This document shows, in pieces, positions 34,612 through 43,803 of a stretch of DNA of 64,000 nt. The stretch's first letter is position 1, and each line of letters opens with the position of its first letter. The DNA is from Streptantibioticus parmotrematis (GTDB lineage Bacteria > Actinomycetota > Actinomycetes > Streptomycetales > Streptomycetaceae), in the NCBI RefSeq assembly GCF_019890615.1, contig NZ_JAINVZ010000001.1, positions 124,001 to 188,000 of the forward strand. Reading direction: 5' to 3'. A program made the position numbers and the translations under genes. A model generated the notes under the pieces. The model was given only the letters and a program-made list of their open reading frames with translations. It searched no databases and was not told where the DNA came from.

Positions 34612-35937
34612 CTAGCCGCGGGGGTCCGTGACCTGGCCGAGGAAGAGGATCCGGCCGGACCCGCCGGGCCCATCGGAGTGGAGGTCGCGGATCACGAACA
34701 GGAAGGGGCGGTCCACCACCACCGGGCGGCCGGGCGCGGGCGCGGCTCCCGCACCGCCGGTGATCCCACTGCCCGCCGCGGCGGTGGTACCGGTGTCGTT
34801 CACCGTGATGCGCGTCTTCTGCACGACGCTCTGCACGTGGAGGCGGTCCGAGGCGCGGGTGGGGATGCCACCGAAGTCGGCCCGGCCCGGGTCGAGCGCC
34901 GCCGGCATGCCGAGTCCGGCCAGCGTGGTGCCGAGCGCCTCACCGGAGTCGAAGCCGAACCCCGGCATGCTCAGCATCATGGGCCTGGACTTCAACCCGC
35001 CGAGGACGGAAGTGAGTTGATCGGCCGTCAGGCCCGATGCGAAACGGGTGAAGCCACCGCTGTCGGGAACGATCAAGTCCATCGCGAAGTCACCACCCCG
35101 GTAGGGCAGTTCGACGGCCTGCCATCCGGACCCCTGCGCGTACCCGTACTCGCCCGCGTGGTTCATCATCCGCACGTCGGCCGTGCTCCCGCCCAGCAGA
35201 TGGAACGGCGCCCGGGAGTCCGCGTCGTGGTCGAAGGGCTGCTGCCACTTCGCGTCGAAGTACACCGCGTCGGTGAGCGCGAACCGGGTGTCGCGGGTGA
35301 GGGCGTCGCTGGGGAAGAGGTCCTTGACCGCGCCGTCGGTCTCGTCGCTCACCGTGTCGTCGATGGTGTGCCGCGCGGCGCCCGGGTCGGAGGCGAAGTC
35401 GACCGTGTGCGCCCCGGTGCCGAACGCGGCGGCCAGCGTCCGCAGGTACGGCTGCTGGATGCCGTACCCGGACTGCGTCCACAGCGCGTCCGACTCCCGC
35501 AGCGTCGCCTTGTCCCCCGTGGCCCGGGTCAGTTCGCCCTGTTCCAGCGTGCCGAGCGCCACCGCGAACCGCTGCGCCGGCAGGGAGGTGTGCAGCACGG
35601 AGGCGATCTGCGACGCGGTCGTGCCCCGCGCCCCCGGCAGCAGCATGCCCATTGCGTCGGCCAGACCGGACGGCGCGAGCGCGAGGTTGCCGTGTCCCGC
35701 CGCCCCGGCCGCCAGCGCGTGGTAGAGGTCCGCGCCGAACGCGGTCGTGGCGGCCGCCGCCGCCCGCTGGTCCGCCACCGGTGCGGTCTGCCGAGGCGTG
35801 GCGCGGGCGGCGCGCACCAGCGTGGCATCGGCGGGCCCGGACGCGCATCCGCCGAGCGCGGCCAGCGCGGTGAGCCCGGCCGCGTACCGCGCGGCGGTCC
35901 GCCTCCCGCGCCGTCCTCGTGTGATGTCGGTGTGCAT
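34612..35937 (-). CDS. Secreted lipoprotein serpin (serine protease inhibitor)
   Basis: 441 residues. A basic n-region (TRGRRGRRTAARY) and hydrophobic stretch end in the lipobox LGGC, so it should be anchored outside the cell. The body is a serpin: NLALAPSGLADAMGMLL near the start, ALTDAVYFDAKWQQPF, and the C-terminal RPFLFVIRD with FLGQVTDPRG. The reactive-centre loop hinge reads GTTAAAGSGITGG. It is rich in Gly/Ala and about three residues longer than in antitrypsin by eye, suggesting a subtilisin- or elastase-like target. ATG 35937 is preferred to a frame extending to 36099. Serpins are uncommon in bacteria. Confidence 0.88.
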   Translation of the reverse strand: MHTDITRGRRGRRTAARYAAGLTALAALGGCASGPADATLVRAARATPRQTAPVADQRAAAAATTAFGADLYHALAAGAAGHGNLALAPSGLADAMGMLLPGARGTTASQIASVLHTSLPAQRFAVALGTLEQGELTRATGDKATLRESDALWTQSGYGIQQPYLRTLAAAFGTGAHTVDFASDPGAARHTIDDTVSDETDGAVKDLFPSDALTRDTRFALTDAVYFDAKWQQPFDHDADSRAPFHLLGGSTADVRMMNHAGEYGYAQGSGWQAVELPYRGGDFAMDLIVPDSGGFTRFASGLTADQLTSVLGGLKSRPMMLSMPGFGFDSGEALGTTLAGLGMPAALDPGRADFGGIPTRASDRLHVQSVVQKTRITVNDTGTTAAAGSGITGGAGAAPAPGRPVVVDRPFLFVIRDLHSDGPGGSGRILFLGQVTDPRG

Positions 35938-36103
35938 GTCGCTCGCCCCCTGGGCGTTCTCCGCTGCCGGCGCGCCCGTTGACGCGCCGGGCGCCGTGGT
36001 GATCACGGCGTTCCGGCACTGGGACGGTGCGCGGCCGGATCCGGTTCCCCTCGGTGCGGCTGACGATCCGGTAGATGCCTCTCGTGGTGTCGTGTTCATG
36101 CCC

Positions 36104-36132
36104 TTGACAGAGGGGTGCGGTGGCGCTGTGAT
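36104..36132 (+). promoter_or_regulatory. Probable promoter of the GH27 galactosidase
   Basis: TTGACA (36104-36109) and TGTGAT (36127-36132) are separated by 17 bp, about 100 bp before the ATG. The -35 is perfect and the -10 matches four of six positions. It lies in the 295-bp serpin/galactosidase divergent spacer, where nothing else is recognised. Confidence 0.45.
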
Positions 36133-36232
36133 GTGTGGGCTCGTTTGATCTCGTTCGGTTATGCGCGACTGTGTCGAATCCGCGGTGACTCATGGGCCGT
36201 CCGCCGCGGCGGTCCGTCTGGAGGTCCGGCGT

Positions 36233-38431
36233 ATGGCGTCGATCAGATCCGTCCTCACCCGCTGGCTGCTCACGCTGGGCATGGCGGCTGCCGTGCTCCC
36301 GGCGGCCGTGGGATCGGCCACTCCCGCCTCGGCCGAGGCCAACGGCGTCGCCACGACGCCCCCGATGGGCTGGAGCAGCTGGAGCTACATCCGCTCGAAC
36401 CCCACCGAGGCCGACATCGAGGCGCAGGCGAAGGCGATGTCCACCAGCGGCCTGGTGGCGCACGGCTACCGCTACGTCAACATCGACGACTTCTGGTACC
36501 TCGACCCGAAGACCACGGTGGACGCCTACGGCCGCTGGGAGACCGACCCGGCGCGCTTCCCCCACGGCATGGCCGCGGTGGCCGACTACGTGCACGGCCT
36601 CGGCGAGAAGTTCGGCATGTACCTCACCCCCGGCATCCCCGTCGCCGCCTACCAGAACAACACGCCCATCGCGGGAACGAGCTTCCACGCCCGGGACATC
36701 GTCTCCGACACCTCCCGCTACGAGACCAACTACAACTTCGGCAGCGGCCGGATGTACTACATCGACTACACGAAGAACCCGGCCGCCGCACAGGCCTATC
36801 TCGACTCCTGGGCCGACCAGTTGGCGTCCCTCGGTGTGGACTACCTGAAGATGGACGGCGTCGGCGACGGCGACATGGCCGACGTCGAGCACTGGTCCCA
36901 GGCGCTGCGGCAGACCGGCCGTCCCATCCACTTCGAGCTGTCCAACAGCCTCGACGTCGCCAACGCGGCGACCTGGCGGACCTATGCCAACGGCTGGCGT
37001 GTGTCGGGCGACGTCGAGTGCTACTGCGGCACCGGCGGCTCGTCCTTCCCGCTCACCGACTGGTCCAACGTCTCCGCCCGCTTCTCCATCGCCCCGAAGT
37101 GGACCCCGTATGTGGGACCGGGCGGCTGGATGGACCTGGACTCCGTCGAGGTGGGCAACGGCGACGATGACGGCCTCACCCCGGACGAACGCCGGACCCA
37201 GCTGACGCTGTGGGCGATCGAGGGCGCCCCGCTGCTGCTGGGCACCGACCTGACACACCTCGACGCGGGGGACCTGAAGCTGCTGACCAACGACGAGGTG
37301 ATCGGCGTCGACCAGGCCGGACATCCGGCGCACCCCGTCGACCAGTTGACGTCCGGTCAGGTGTGGGCCGCGCCGAACGGCGACGGCAGCTACACCGTCG
37401 CGCTGTTCAACCTCGGCTCGTCCACCGCCACGGTGACCGCGAACTGGTCCGACATCGGGTTCACCGGCTCGGCGGCCGTGCGCGACCTGTGGAGCCACAC
37501 CGACCTCGGCTCCGCCACCGGCTCGTTCGGCGCCTCGCTCGCCCCGCACGCCTCCCGCCTGCTGCGCGTCACCCCCGCCGCCGGATCCCACCCCGCCGCC
37601 ATGCCCTACGCGCTCGTCAACGACGCCACCGGTGAGTACCTGGACGTCGCAGGGGCGTCCACCGCCGACGGCGCCGGGATCGTGCAGAGCGCCTCGAACG
37701 GCGCCGCCGACCAGCGGTGGCTGCTGCTGCCGGCCGGCGACGGCACGTACACCGTCGAGAACGTGGCCAGCGGCAAGGTCCTCCACGTCCCCTCGGGCGG
37801 CGGCAGCGGCGCCCAGCTGATCCAGTCCGCCGACGACCACGCGGCCGGATCCCACTGGAACGCCGTGCGCGGCGACGACGGCACCTACCAGCTCACCGCG
37901 CGCTCCAACGGGCTGGCCGCCGACACCCAGGGTGGCGAGGTGGTGCAGGCCACCGCGTCCTCCGCGACGACCCAGCGCTGGTCGCTCGTCCCCGAACCCG
38001 ATCCCGGCACCGCGTACAAGCTGGTCAACGGCGCCAGCGGCGGGCGCATGGACGTCGACGGCGACTCCACCGCCGACGGGGCCACGGTGCTCCAGTGGCA
38101 GGACAACGGCCAGGCGGACCAGCGCTGGACGCTCGCCCCGGCGGGCGGTGGCGCGTACACCGTGACCAACGCGAACAGCGGCAAGCTGCTCAACGTCCCC
38201 GGCCCGACCACCGCCGAGGGCACCCAGCTGATCCAGTACCACGACGACGGCAACAGCAACTCCCGCTGGACCCTGGTGGACGCGGGGCCGAACGCGGTGC
38301 AGTTGCGCAGCGTCTACGACGGCGACCTGGTGGACCTCGACAACAGCTCACTGTCCGACGGCGCCGCGGTGCTCCAGTGGCCCGCCGACTCCGGCGCCAA
38401 CCAGACCTGGACCCTGGTCCCGGCAAACTGA
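36233..38431 (+). CDS. Secreted GH27 alpha-galactosidase-type enzyme with two ricin-type carbohydrate modules
   Basis: 732 residues. The signal peptide ends near SATPASAEA. A GH27 TIM barrel follows (TPPMGWSSWSY, NIDDFWY). The nucleophile Asp208 lies in YLKMDG and the acid/base Asp303 in GGWMDLD. A beta-sandwich domain and two ricin-B-like CBM13 repeats with QxW signatures (DQRWLLL, TQRWSLV, DQRWTLA, NQTWTLV) complete the protein. It should release terminal alpha-galactose (or beta-L-arabinopyranose) from plant polysaccharides. ATG 36233 has GGAGG about eight bases upstream. Confidence 0.93.
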   Translation: MASIRSVLTRWLLTLGMAAAVLPAAVGSATPASAEANGVATTPPMGWSSWSYIRSNPTEADIEAQAKAMSTSGLVAHGYRYVNIDDFWYLDPKTTVDAYGRWETDPARFPHGMAAVADYVHGLGEKFGMYLTPGIPVAAYQNNTPIAGTSFHARDIVSDTSRYETNYNFGSGRMYYIDYTKNPAAAQAYLDSWADQLASLGVDYLKMDGVGDGDMADVEHWSQALRQTGRPIHFELSNSLDVANAATWRTYANGWRVSGDVECYCGTGGSSFPLTDWSNVSARFSIAPKWTPYVGPGGWMDLDSVEVGNGDDDGLTPDERRTQLTLWAIEGAPLLLGTDLTHLDAGDLKLLTNDEVIGVDQAGHPAHPVDQLTSGQVWAAPNGDGSYTVALFNLGSSTATVTANWSDIGFTGSAAVRDLWSHTDLGSATGSFGASLAPHASRLLRVTPAAGSHPAAMPYALVNDATGEYLDVAGASTADGAGIVQSASNGAADQRWLLLPAGDGTYTVENVASGKVLHVPSGGGSGAQLIQSADDHAAGSHWNAVRGDDGTYQLTARSNGLAADTQGGEVVQATASSATTQRWSLVPEPDPGTAYKLVNGASGGRMDVDGDSTADGATVLQWQDNGQADQRWTLAPAGGGAYTVTNANSGKLLNVPGPTTAEGTQLIQYHDDGNSNSRWTLVDAGPNAVQLRSVYDGDLVDLDNSSLSDGAAVLQWPADSGANQTWTLVPAN

Positions 38432-38443
38432 CACACCGTCACT

Positions 38444-39508
38444 TCAGTGGTCCGGTACGCCCATCGCCTTCAGCAGCATCGGCAGCGCACGGTGCAACTC
38501 CCGCTGCCAGTACGGCCAGGTGTGCGTACCGGGCCCGTAGAAGTCGGTCACCAGACGGTGGTCGCCCAACGCCCCGAGCCGGGAGGCCAGATGACGGTTC
38601 TCGGCCAGGAACAGCGTCTCGTACGGACTCGTCACGCCGGGCTTGTCGTACGGCCCGGCGGTACCGTCGCCGCAGGAGAGGAAGACCGGGACGCGCAGCA
38701 GTGAACGCGCCAGGTCGTAGGGGTCGTGGGCGGCCCACACCGCCCGGTCGGCCACCGGGTCGCCCCACAGCGCGTACGGATCGGCGCCCTGGCCGCGGAC
38801 GATCTCCAGCACGTTGTCCGTGGCGCCCGGAGTGTTCAGCGGATCGGCCACCCCGCTGAACGACGCCGCCGCGCGGAACATCCCCGGATGCCGCCCCGCG
38901 TACGACAACGCCCCGAAACCGCCCATCGACAGCCCCGCGACCGTGCGGTCCGCGCCCGCGCCGTACGAGGCCTCCAGGATCCGGCGCACCTCGGTGAGGT
39001 GGAAGGTCTCCCACCGGGGCGGCCCGAACGCCCCCTCGTTGAACCAGTCGCTGTAGAAACCGGTGTCCCCGGCCTCCGGCATGACCACCAGCACCCGCCG
39101 CAGCGGCGCCAGGCTCGCCACGTCCGTCATCGCCGTCCAGCTCGTGTAGTCCCCGCAACAGCCGTGCAGCAGCCACAACGTGGGCCAGTGACGCCGCGTG
39201 TGCTCGCTCCAGCCGTCCGGCGTGAGCAGCCGGACCTTCGCCGTCGTGCCGAGCGCCGGCGACTGGATGGTCAGGTCCAGCTGACGCGGCGCGACCTGCT
39301 GCTCGGCCACCACCCGTGCGCCGTCCCCCGCGACACCCCGCCCGGCCGCCTGCGCCCGCGCGGGATCCGCCGTCAGACCCAGCAGGGCCACGAGGGCGAG
39401 CAGGAGGCCCAGCGCGAGACCGTGGCGCAGCCGTCTTCGCCCCGGCCCGGCGGTGGCGGCCGTTCCGGTTCCGGAAGTGGCGGGGCACGGGAACCGACGA
39501 GCACTCAT
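38444..39508 (-). CDS. Secreted esterase of the antigen 85 / esterase D type
   Basis: 354 residues. An N-terminal hydrophobic signal (~30-52) precedes an alpha/beta-hydrolase: LLHGCCGDYTSW (oxyanion region), the nucleophile elbow GLSMGGFGAL, a later Asp near FLSCGDGTA and a terminal His in YGPGTHTWPYW. Antigen 85-like enzymes are mycolyl or acyl transferases or carboxylesterases; the substrate here is not known. ATG 39508 has GGAGGC upstream. Its stop is 12 bp from that of the galactosidase on the opposite strand. A 290-bp gap to NamZ (39509-39798) shows no clear feature. Confidence 0.87.
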   Translation of the reverse strand: MSARRFPCPATSGTGTAATAGPGRRRLRHGLALGLLLALVALLGLTADPARAQAAGRGVAGDGARVVAEQQVAPRQLDLTIQSPALGTTAKVRLLTPDGWSEHTRRHWPTLWLLHGCCGDYTSWTAMTDVASLAPLRRVLVVMPEAGDTGFYSDWFNEGAFGPPRWETFHLTEVRRILEASYGAGADRTVAGLSMGGFGALSYAGRHPGMFRAAASFSGVADPLNTPGATDNVLEIVRGQGADPYALWGDPVADRAVWAAHDPYDLARSLLRVPVFLSCGDGTAGPYDKPGVTSPYETLFLAENRHLASRLGALGDHRLVTDFYGPGTHTWPYWQRELHRALPMLLKAMGVPDH

Positions 39509-39798
39509 CTGCTGCCTCCGGGGCGTCGGAAGAGAGCGGGCGCCAAGGATTGGACCGCCGCCCCGACGTCCTGTCAACGACCGCGGCGACCCGCCGCGAG
39601 GCGGTGTCACCGATCCGGCCGACAACGCTGTCCGCGTCCCGTGCCCGCGTCATTGACCCGGCGTCACCACGCGCGTAGCGTGCCGACACCGTACGTGTGG
39701 GGGAAGCGCTTACCCCCTTGTCCGGCTTGTCCGGCCGGAGCACCGGTCCCGTCCGGCAGCCGGTCGGCGCTTCGGCCAGAAACGGGAGGACGGCAGTC

Positions 39799-41106
39799 AT
39801 GGCACGGCTCAGCCGACGCGGCTTCCTCGCGGCCTCCGCGGTCGCCGGACCCGCCCTCGCCGCCCCCACCGCGGCGTCCGCGGCTCCTCGTACGGCCACC
39901 GCCACCTCACCCGTGGCGTCCGGCGCCCGCGGACCGCTCGCGGACGGTGTGGTCCCCGCCGCCGACGTGCTCGCCGGCCAGGACTGGCGGACGCTGGCCG
40001 GACGGAAGGTCGGAGTGCTGACCAATCCGACCGGCGTGCTGCGCGACCTCACCCACATCGTGGACGCCATGACCGCCGCCGGAGCCCGCCCGATCGCCGC
40101 GTTCGGCCCCGAACACGGCTTCCGCGGCACCTCCCAGGCGGGCGGCTCGCAGGGCGACTACACCGACCCGCGCACCGGCATCCCGGTCTACGACGCCTAC
40201 AACGCCACGGCACAGGATCTGGCCGGGATGTACCGCAAGGCGGGCGTGGACACGGTGGTCTTCGACATCGCCGGAGTCGGCGCCCGGTTCTACACCTACA
40301 CCTGGACGATGTACGTGGCGATGTGGGCGGCCGTGCTCACCGGCGCGTCGTTCGTCGTGCTCGACCGGCCGAACCCCATCGGCGGGCAGGCCTACGGGCC
40401 GGTGCTCGACCCGGCGTTCGCCACCGGCGTCGGACTCAAGCCGATCGCCCAGCAGCCGGGTATGACGGCGGGCGAACTGGCCCGGATGTTCGACGCGTTG
40501 TACCTGCCGGACGACACCGGAGGCCGTCGCCTCGCCGAACTGAAGGTGGAGCCGGTACGCGGCTACCGGCGCGACGCGCTCTTCACCGACACCGGTCTGC
40601 CGTGGGTGCCGCCCAGCCCCAACATGCCCACCGGGGACACCGCGTTGCTCTACCCCGGCACCTGCATGTTCGAGGGCACCCTGCTGTCCGAGGGGCGCGG
40701 CACCACCCGCCCGTTCGAGATGATCGGCGCGCCGGGTATCGACTGGCACTGGGCGGAGCGGCTCAACTCCCTCGGCCTGCCCGGTGTCCGCTTCCGCGAG
40801 AACTACACCGTGCCGACCTTCGACAAGTTCACCGGCACCACCTGCGGCGGTGTGCAGATCCATCTGACCGACCGCCGCCGCGTGGACGCGATCCGCACCG
40901 CCGTCGCCATGATCGTGACCGCCCGCGGGCTCTACCCGTCGGTCTTCGGCTGGCGGCCCGACCACTGGATCGACGACCTGACGGGATCGAGCCGCCTGCG
41001 CACCATGGTCGACGCGGGCGCGGACACCGACGACGTCGTCGGCGCGTGGGAGGACGAACTCGCCCGCTTCCGCGCCGCACGCGAGCCGTTCCTGCTGTAC
41101 GGCTGA
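39799..41106 (+). CDS. namZ: NamZ-family exo-beta-N-acetylmuramidase (DUF1343)
   Basis: 435 residues. A twin-arginine signal (LSRRGFLAAS) is followed by a DUF1343 domain: GVLTNPTGV, FGPEHGFRG, GIPVYDAY, FDIAGVGARFYTYTWTM, LDRPNPIGG and a late TCGGVQIH. In Bacillus, this family removes terminal N-acetylmuramic acid from peptidoglycan chains, and namZ (ybbC) lies beside a beta-lactamase-fold gene. The next gene here is also a beta-lactamase-fold hydrolase, so a muropeptide-recycling role is reasonable. ATG 39799 has GGGAGGA eight bases before it. A CCTG tetranucleotide repeat begins immediately after the stop. Confidence 0.9.
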   Translation: MARLSRRGFLAASAVAGPALAAPTAASAAPRTATATSPVASGARGPLADGVVPAADVLAGQDWRTLAGRKVGVLTNPTGVLRDLTHIVDAMTAAGARPIAAFGPEHGFRGTSQAGGSQGDYTDPRTGIPVYDAYNATAQDLAGMYRKAGVDTVVFDIAGVGARFYTYTWTMYVAMWAAVLTGASFVVLDRPNPIGGQAYGPVLDPAFATGVGLKPIAQQPGMTAGELARMFDALYLPDDTGGRRLAELKVEPVRGYRRDALFTDTGLPWVPPSPNMPTGDTALLYPGTCMFEGTLLSEGRGTTRPFEMIGAPGIDWHWAERLNSLGLPGVRFRENYTVPTFDKFTGTTCGGVQIHLTDRRRVDAIRTAVAMIVTARGLYPSVFGWRPDHWIDDLTGSSRLRTMVDAGADTDDVVGAWEDELARFRAAREPFLLYG

Positions 41107-41144
<38 letters not shown>

Positions 41145-41185
41145 GCACCGCCCCGTACCTTCCGTGAGCGAAGGAGAGCCCGCCG

Positions 41186-43009
41186 ATGCTGAACCGCCGA
41201 TCCGTCCTCGCCGTCGTGCCGTTGACCCTGACCGCCGCCCTCGGCGCGGCAGCGGGCACCGCGAGGGCCGCCGTGCCGCGCGCCGCGCGAGCCGGGAGCG
41301 CCGACGCCCCGGCGGACGTCCCCAGGTCGGCCCGCTTCGACCTGCCGTGGCACGACTTCGCCCCGCCCGGGACCGTGCTGCGGCACGGCGCGCCGGAGGA
41401 GGTCGGCCTGGACCCGGCGCCGATCAGAGCGGCGCTGGACCAGGTCGCCGCCTGGACCGAACCCGATCCCACGACCGGGCATCCGATGTACTCCGGGCAG
41501 GTCTCGCTGCTGGTCCACGACGGTGTCGTGGTGGCCCAGAACGCCGCGGGCTACGCGTTGCGCTACGCCGACCAGCAGGGCGACCTGCTGCCGGCCGCGC
41601 AGTGGATCCCGATGCGCACCGACACCATCTTCGACCTGGCCTCGTTGTCGAAGCTGTTCACCTCGATCGTCGCCGTGCGCGAGATCCAGGACGGCGGCCT
41701 CGGGCTGGACGACACGGTCGCCGGATACCTGCCCGAGTTCGCCACCAACGGCAAGGCGGCCATCACCATCCGCCAACTCCTCACCCACACCTCAGGGTTG
41801 CCCGCCGACCCCTCCCCGGCGCTGTGGCAGTACCCGGACATGCCGTCGCGGGTGAAGGCCATCCTCGACACCGTTCCGCAGAACCCGCCGGACACCGTCT
41901 ACCTCTACTCCGACCTCAACATGCTCTCCCTCCAGCTGGTCCTGGAACACCTGACCGGCAAAAGCCTCGACACACTGGTGCGCGAGCGGGTCACCGGGCC
42001 GTTGGGCCTGCGCGACACGATGTACAACCCGCCCGCCTCGCTCAAGCACCGCATCGCCGCCGAGGAGTACGAGGTCGGCCCGGGCGAACCGCAACGCGGT
42101 CTGGTCTGGGGACAGGTGCACGACGAGAACGCCTGGGCGATGGGCGGAGTCGCCGGGCACGCGGGCGTCTTCTCCACCGTCGCCGACATCGCCGTGCTCT
42201 CCCAGGCGATCCTCAACGGCGGCACCTACCGGGGTCACCGGATCCTCAGCGAGGAGTCGGTGCGCCAGATGATGACCAACTACAACCAGAAGTACCCCGG
42301 CGACTCGCACGGCCTCGGCTTCGAGCTCGACCAGCGCTGGTACATGGGCCGCCTCGACAGCGCCGCCACCGCGGGACACACCGGCTTCACCGGGACCACC
42401 ATCGTCGTCGACCCGCTGTCGCGCTCGGTCGCGCTGCAGTTCAGCAACCGCGTCCACCCCACCCGCAACTGGGGATCGACCAACGCGGCCCGTCGCGCGG
42501 TGGCCGACGGCCTGGCCGACGCCATGGCGGTACGCGCCCCCGACGGCCGCCGCAGCTGGTACTCGGGCATCACCGACGCGAGCACCGCCACCCTCACCAC
42601 CACCGTCACCTCGCGTCGCGGCGCGGTGGACGTGAGCTGGACGGCCTTCGTGGACACCGAGCAGGACTGCGACCTGCTCGTCCTGGAGTCCAGCACCGAC
42701 GGCGGGGCGACCTGGCAGCCGGTGCCGATGACCGCCACCGGCACCGGAGCCCCCACCGGAGCGGTCGCCTCGCTCTCCGGCGGCACGCGCTCGTGGTGGC
42801 GGGTGACGGCACAACTGGGCGGCTCCCAACTTCCGCCGTCGGGAGCCTCGTTGACGATCCGGTGGCAGTACACGACCGACCCCGAGTACACCGGCCGCGG
42901 CGTCGACGTCACCGGCGTGCGGATCGCCGACGCGCGCGGGACGCTTCTGGACGGCGACCGCGACCCCGGCGCTTTCATCGCGAGTGGCTGGACGCTGACG
43001 AGCCGATAG
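41186..43009 (+). CDS. Secreted beta-lactamase-fold serine hydrolase
   Basis: 607 residues. The signal peptide ends near TARAA. The serine beta-lactamase / penicillin-binding fold has SLSK (nucleophile), YSDLN (Tyr) and GHTGFTGT (third motif), plus HTSGLP. The last 140 residues look like a beta-sandwich of the fibronectin/galactose-binding type (VSWTAFVDTEQDCDLLV). It follows namZ on the same strand after the CCTG tract, matching the Bacillus namZ-ybbE pairing; a role on muropeptides is inferred, and an esterase or D-aminopeptidase activity is possible. Ribosome-binding site GAAGGAG. Confidence 0.88.
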   Translation: MLNRRSVLAVVPLTLTAALGAAAGTARAAVPRAARAGSADAPADVPRSARFDLPWHDFAPPGTVLRHGAPEEVGLDPAPIRAALDQVAAWTEPDPTTGHPMYSGQVSLLVHDGVVVAQNAAGYALRYADQQGDLLPAAQWIPMRTDTIFDLASLSKLFTSIVAVREIQDGGLGLDDTVAGYLPEFATNGKAAITIRQLLTHTSGLPADPSPALWQYPDMPSRVKAILDTVPQNPPDTVYLYSDLNMLSLQLVLEHLTGKSLDTLVRERVTGPLGLRDTMYNPPASLKHRIAAEEYEVGPGEPQRGLVWGQVHDENAWAMGGVAGHAGVFSTVADIAVLSQAILNGGTYRGHRILSEESVRQMMTNYNQKYPGDSHGLGFELDQRWYMGRLDSAATAGHTGFTGTTIVVDPLSRSVALQFSNRVHPTRNWGSTNAARRAVADGLADAMAVRAPDGRRSWYSGITDASTATLTTTVTSRRGAVDVSWTAFVDTEQDCDLLVLESSTDGGATWQPVPMTATGTGAPTGAVASLSGGTRSWWRVTAQLGGSQLPPSGASLTIRWQYTTDPEYTGRGVDVTGVRIADARGTLLDGDRDPGAFIASGWTLTSR

Positions 43010-43168
43010 TGGGGACCGGGGAGCGGACGGCCGTCAGCCGAGCGGCGCCCGGGCGGTGTGCACCGTGGAGGCGTGCAGGTAGAACGCGTCCGGCCCCCAG
43101 TCCGGCACGGACCAGCAGCCTAGGCCAGTCGTCGGGCACGACGGGAGGATGCGCCGGGCGTCCCGCGC

Positions 43169-43197
43169 TTGACAAACCTTATTGCCGATTCTGGGAT
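43169..43197 (+). promoter_or_regulatory. Probable leaderless promoter of the XRE-cupin regulator
   Basis: TTGACA (43169-43174) and TGGGAT (43192-43197) are separated by 17 bp. The -10 ends six bases before the ATG at 43204, so the transcript may begin at the start codon. The 194-bp gap 43010-43203 holds only this and a possible protein remnant on the other strand. Confidence 0.45.
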
Positions 43198-43203
43198 GGA
43201 CGC

Positions 43204-43803
43204 ATGGACACCCCGACCGTGCGCCCCGACTCCTCCACCGACGCCGTGCTGGCCGAGGTCGGGCCGAGACTGCGGCGGATCCGCGAGCGCCGGGGTGCCA
43301 CGCTGGCCGCGCTGTCCGAGGCGACCGGCATCTCCAAGAGCACCCTGTCCCGCCTGGAGTCCGGACAGCGGCGCGCCAGCCTGGAACTCCTGCTGCCGAT
43401 CGCCCGCGCCCACCGGATCCCACTGGACGAGCTGATCGGCACCGGCGGGGTCGGCGACCCCCGCATACGTCCGGTCACCCGCAGCGTCGACGGCATGACG
43501 ATCGCGCCGCTGACCCGGCTGCCCGGGGCTCCGCAGGCGTACAAGATGGTGATCCCGGCCCAGGGGGAGCTGCCGGAGCCGCGTACCCACGAGGGCTACG
43601 AGTGGGTGTACGTGCTCTCCGGCCGCCTGCGGCTGGTGCTGGCCGAACACGACCTGGTGCTCAAGCCGGGGGAGGCGGCCGAGTTCGACACCCGGGTCCC
43701 GCACGCGTTCACCTCGGCGGGCGAAGGGCCGGTCGAGGTGTTGTCGATCTTCGGCAGCCAGGGTGAGCGGATCCACTTCCGCGCCCGGCCGAAGACGACA
43801 TGA
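43204..43803 (+). CDS. XRE-family HTH regulator with C-terminal cupin domain
   Basis: 199 residues. The Xre helix-turn-helix occupies ~20-75 (GATLAALSEATGISKSTLSR). A cupin follows at ~115-190 with THEGYEWVYVLSGRL and PHAFTSAG. The class senses a small ligand in the cupin pocket. The stop overlaps the start of the rhomboid-like gene (ATGA), so the two are one unit and the regulator may control its own operon. A short-spaced promoter suggests a leaderless mRNA. The ligand is unknown. Confidence 0.92.
   Translation: MDTPTVRPDSSTDAVLAEVGPRLRRIRERRGATLAALSEATGISKSTLSRLESGQRRASLELLLPIARAHRIPLDELIGTGGVGDPRIRPVTRSVDGMTIAPLTRLPGAPQAYKMVIPAQGELPEPRTHEGYEWVYVLSGRLRLVLAEHDLVLKPGEAAEFDTRVPHAFTSAGEGPVEVLSIFGSQGERIHFRARPKTT

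Noticed and set aside
35090-38242. 1050-codon minus-strand frame across the galactosidase and serpin
   Set aside because: It is antisense to a clear GH27/ricin protein and out of frame with the serpin; no recognisable domain.
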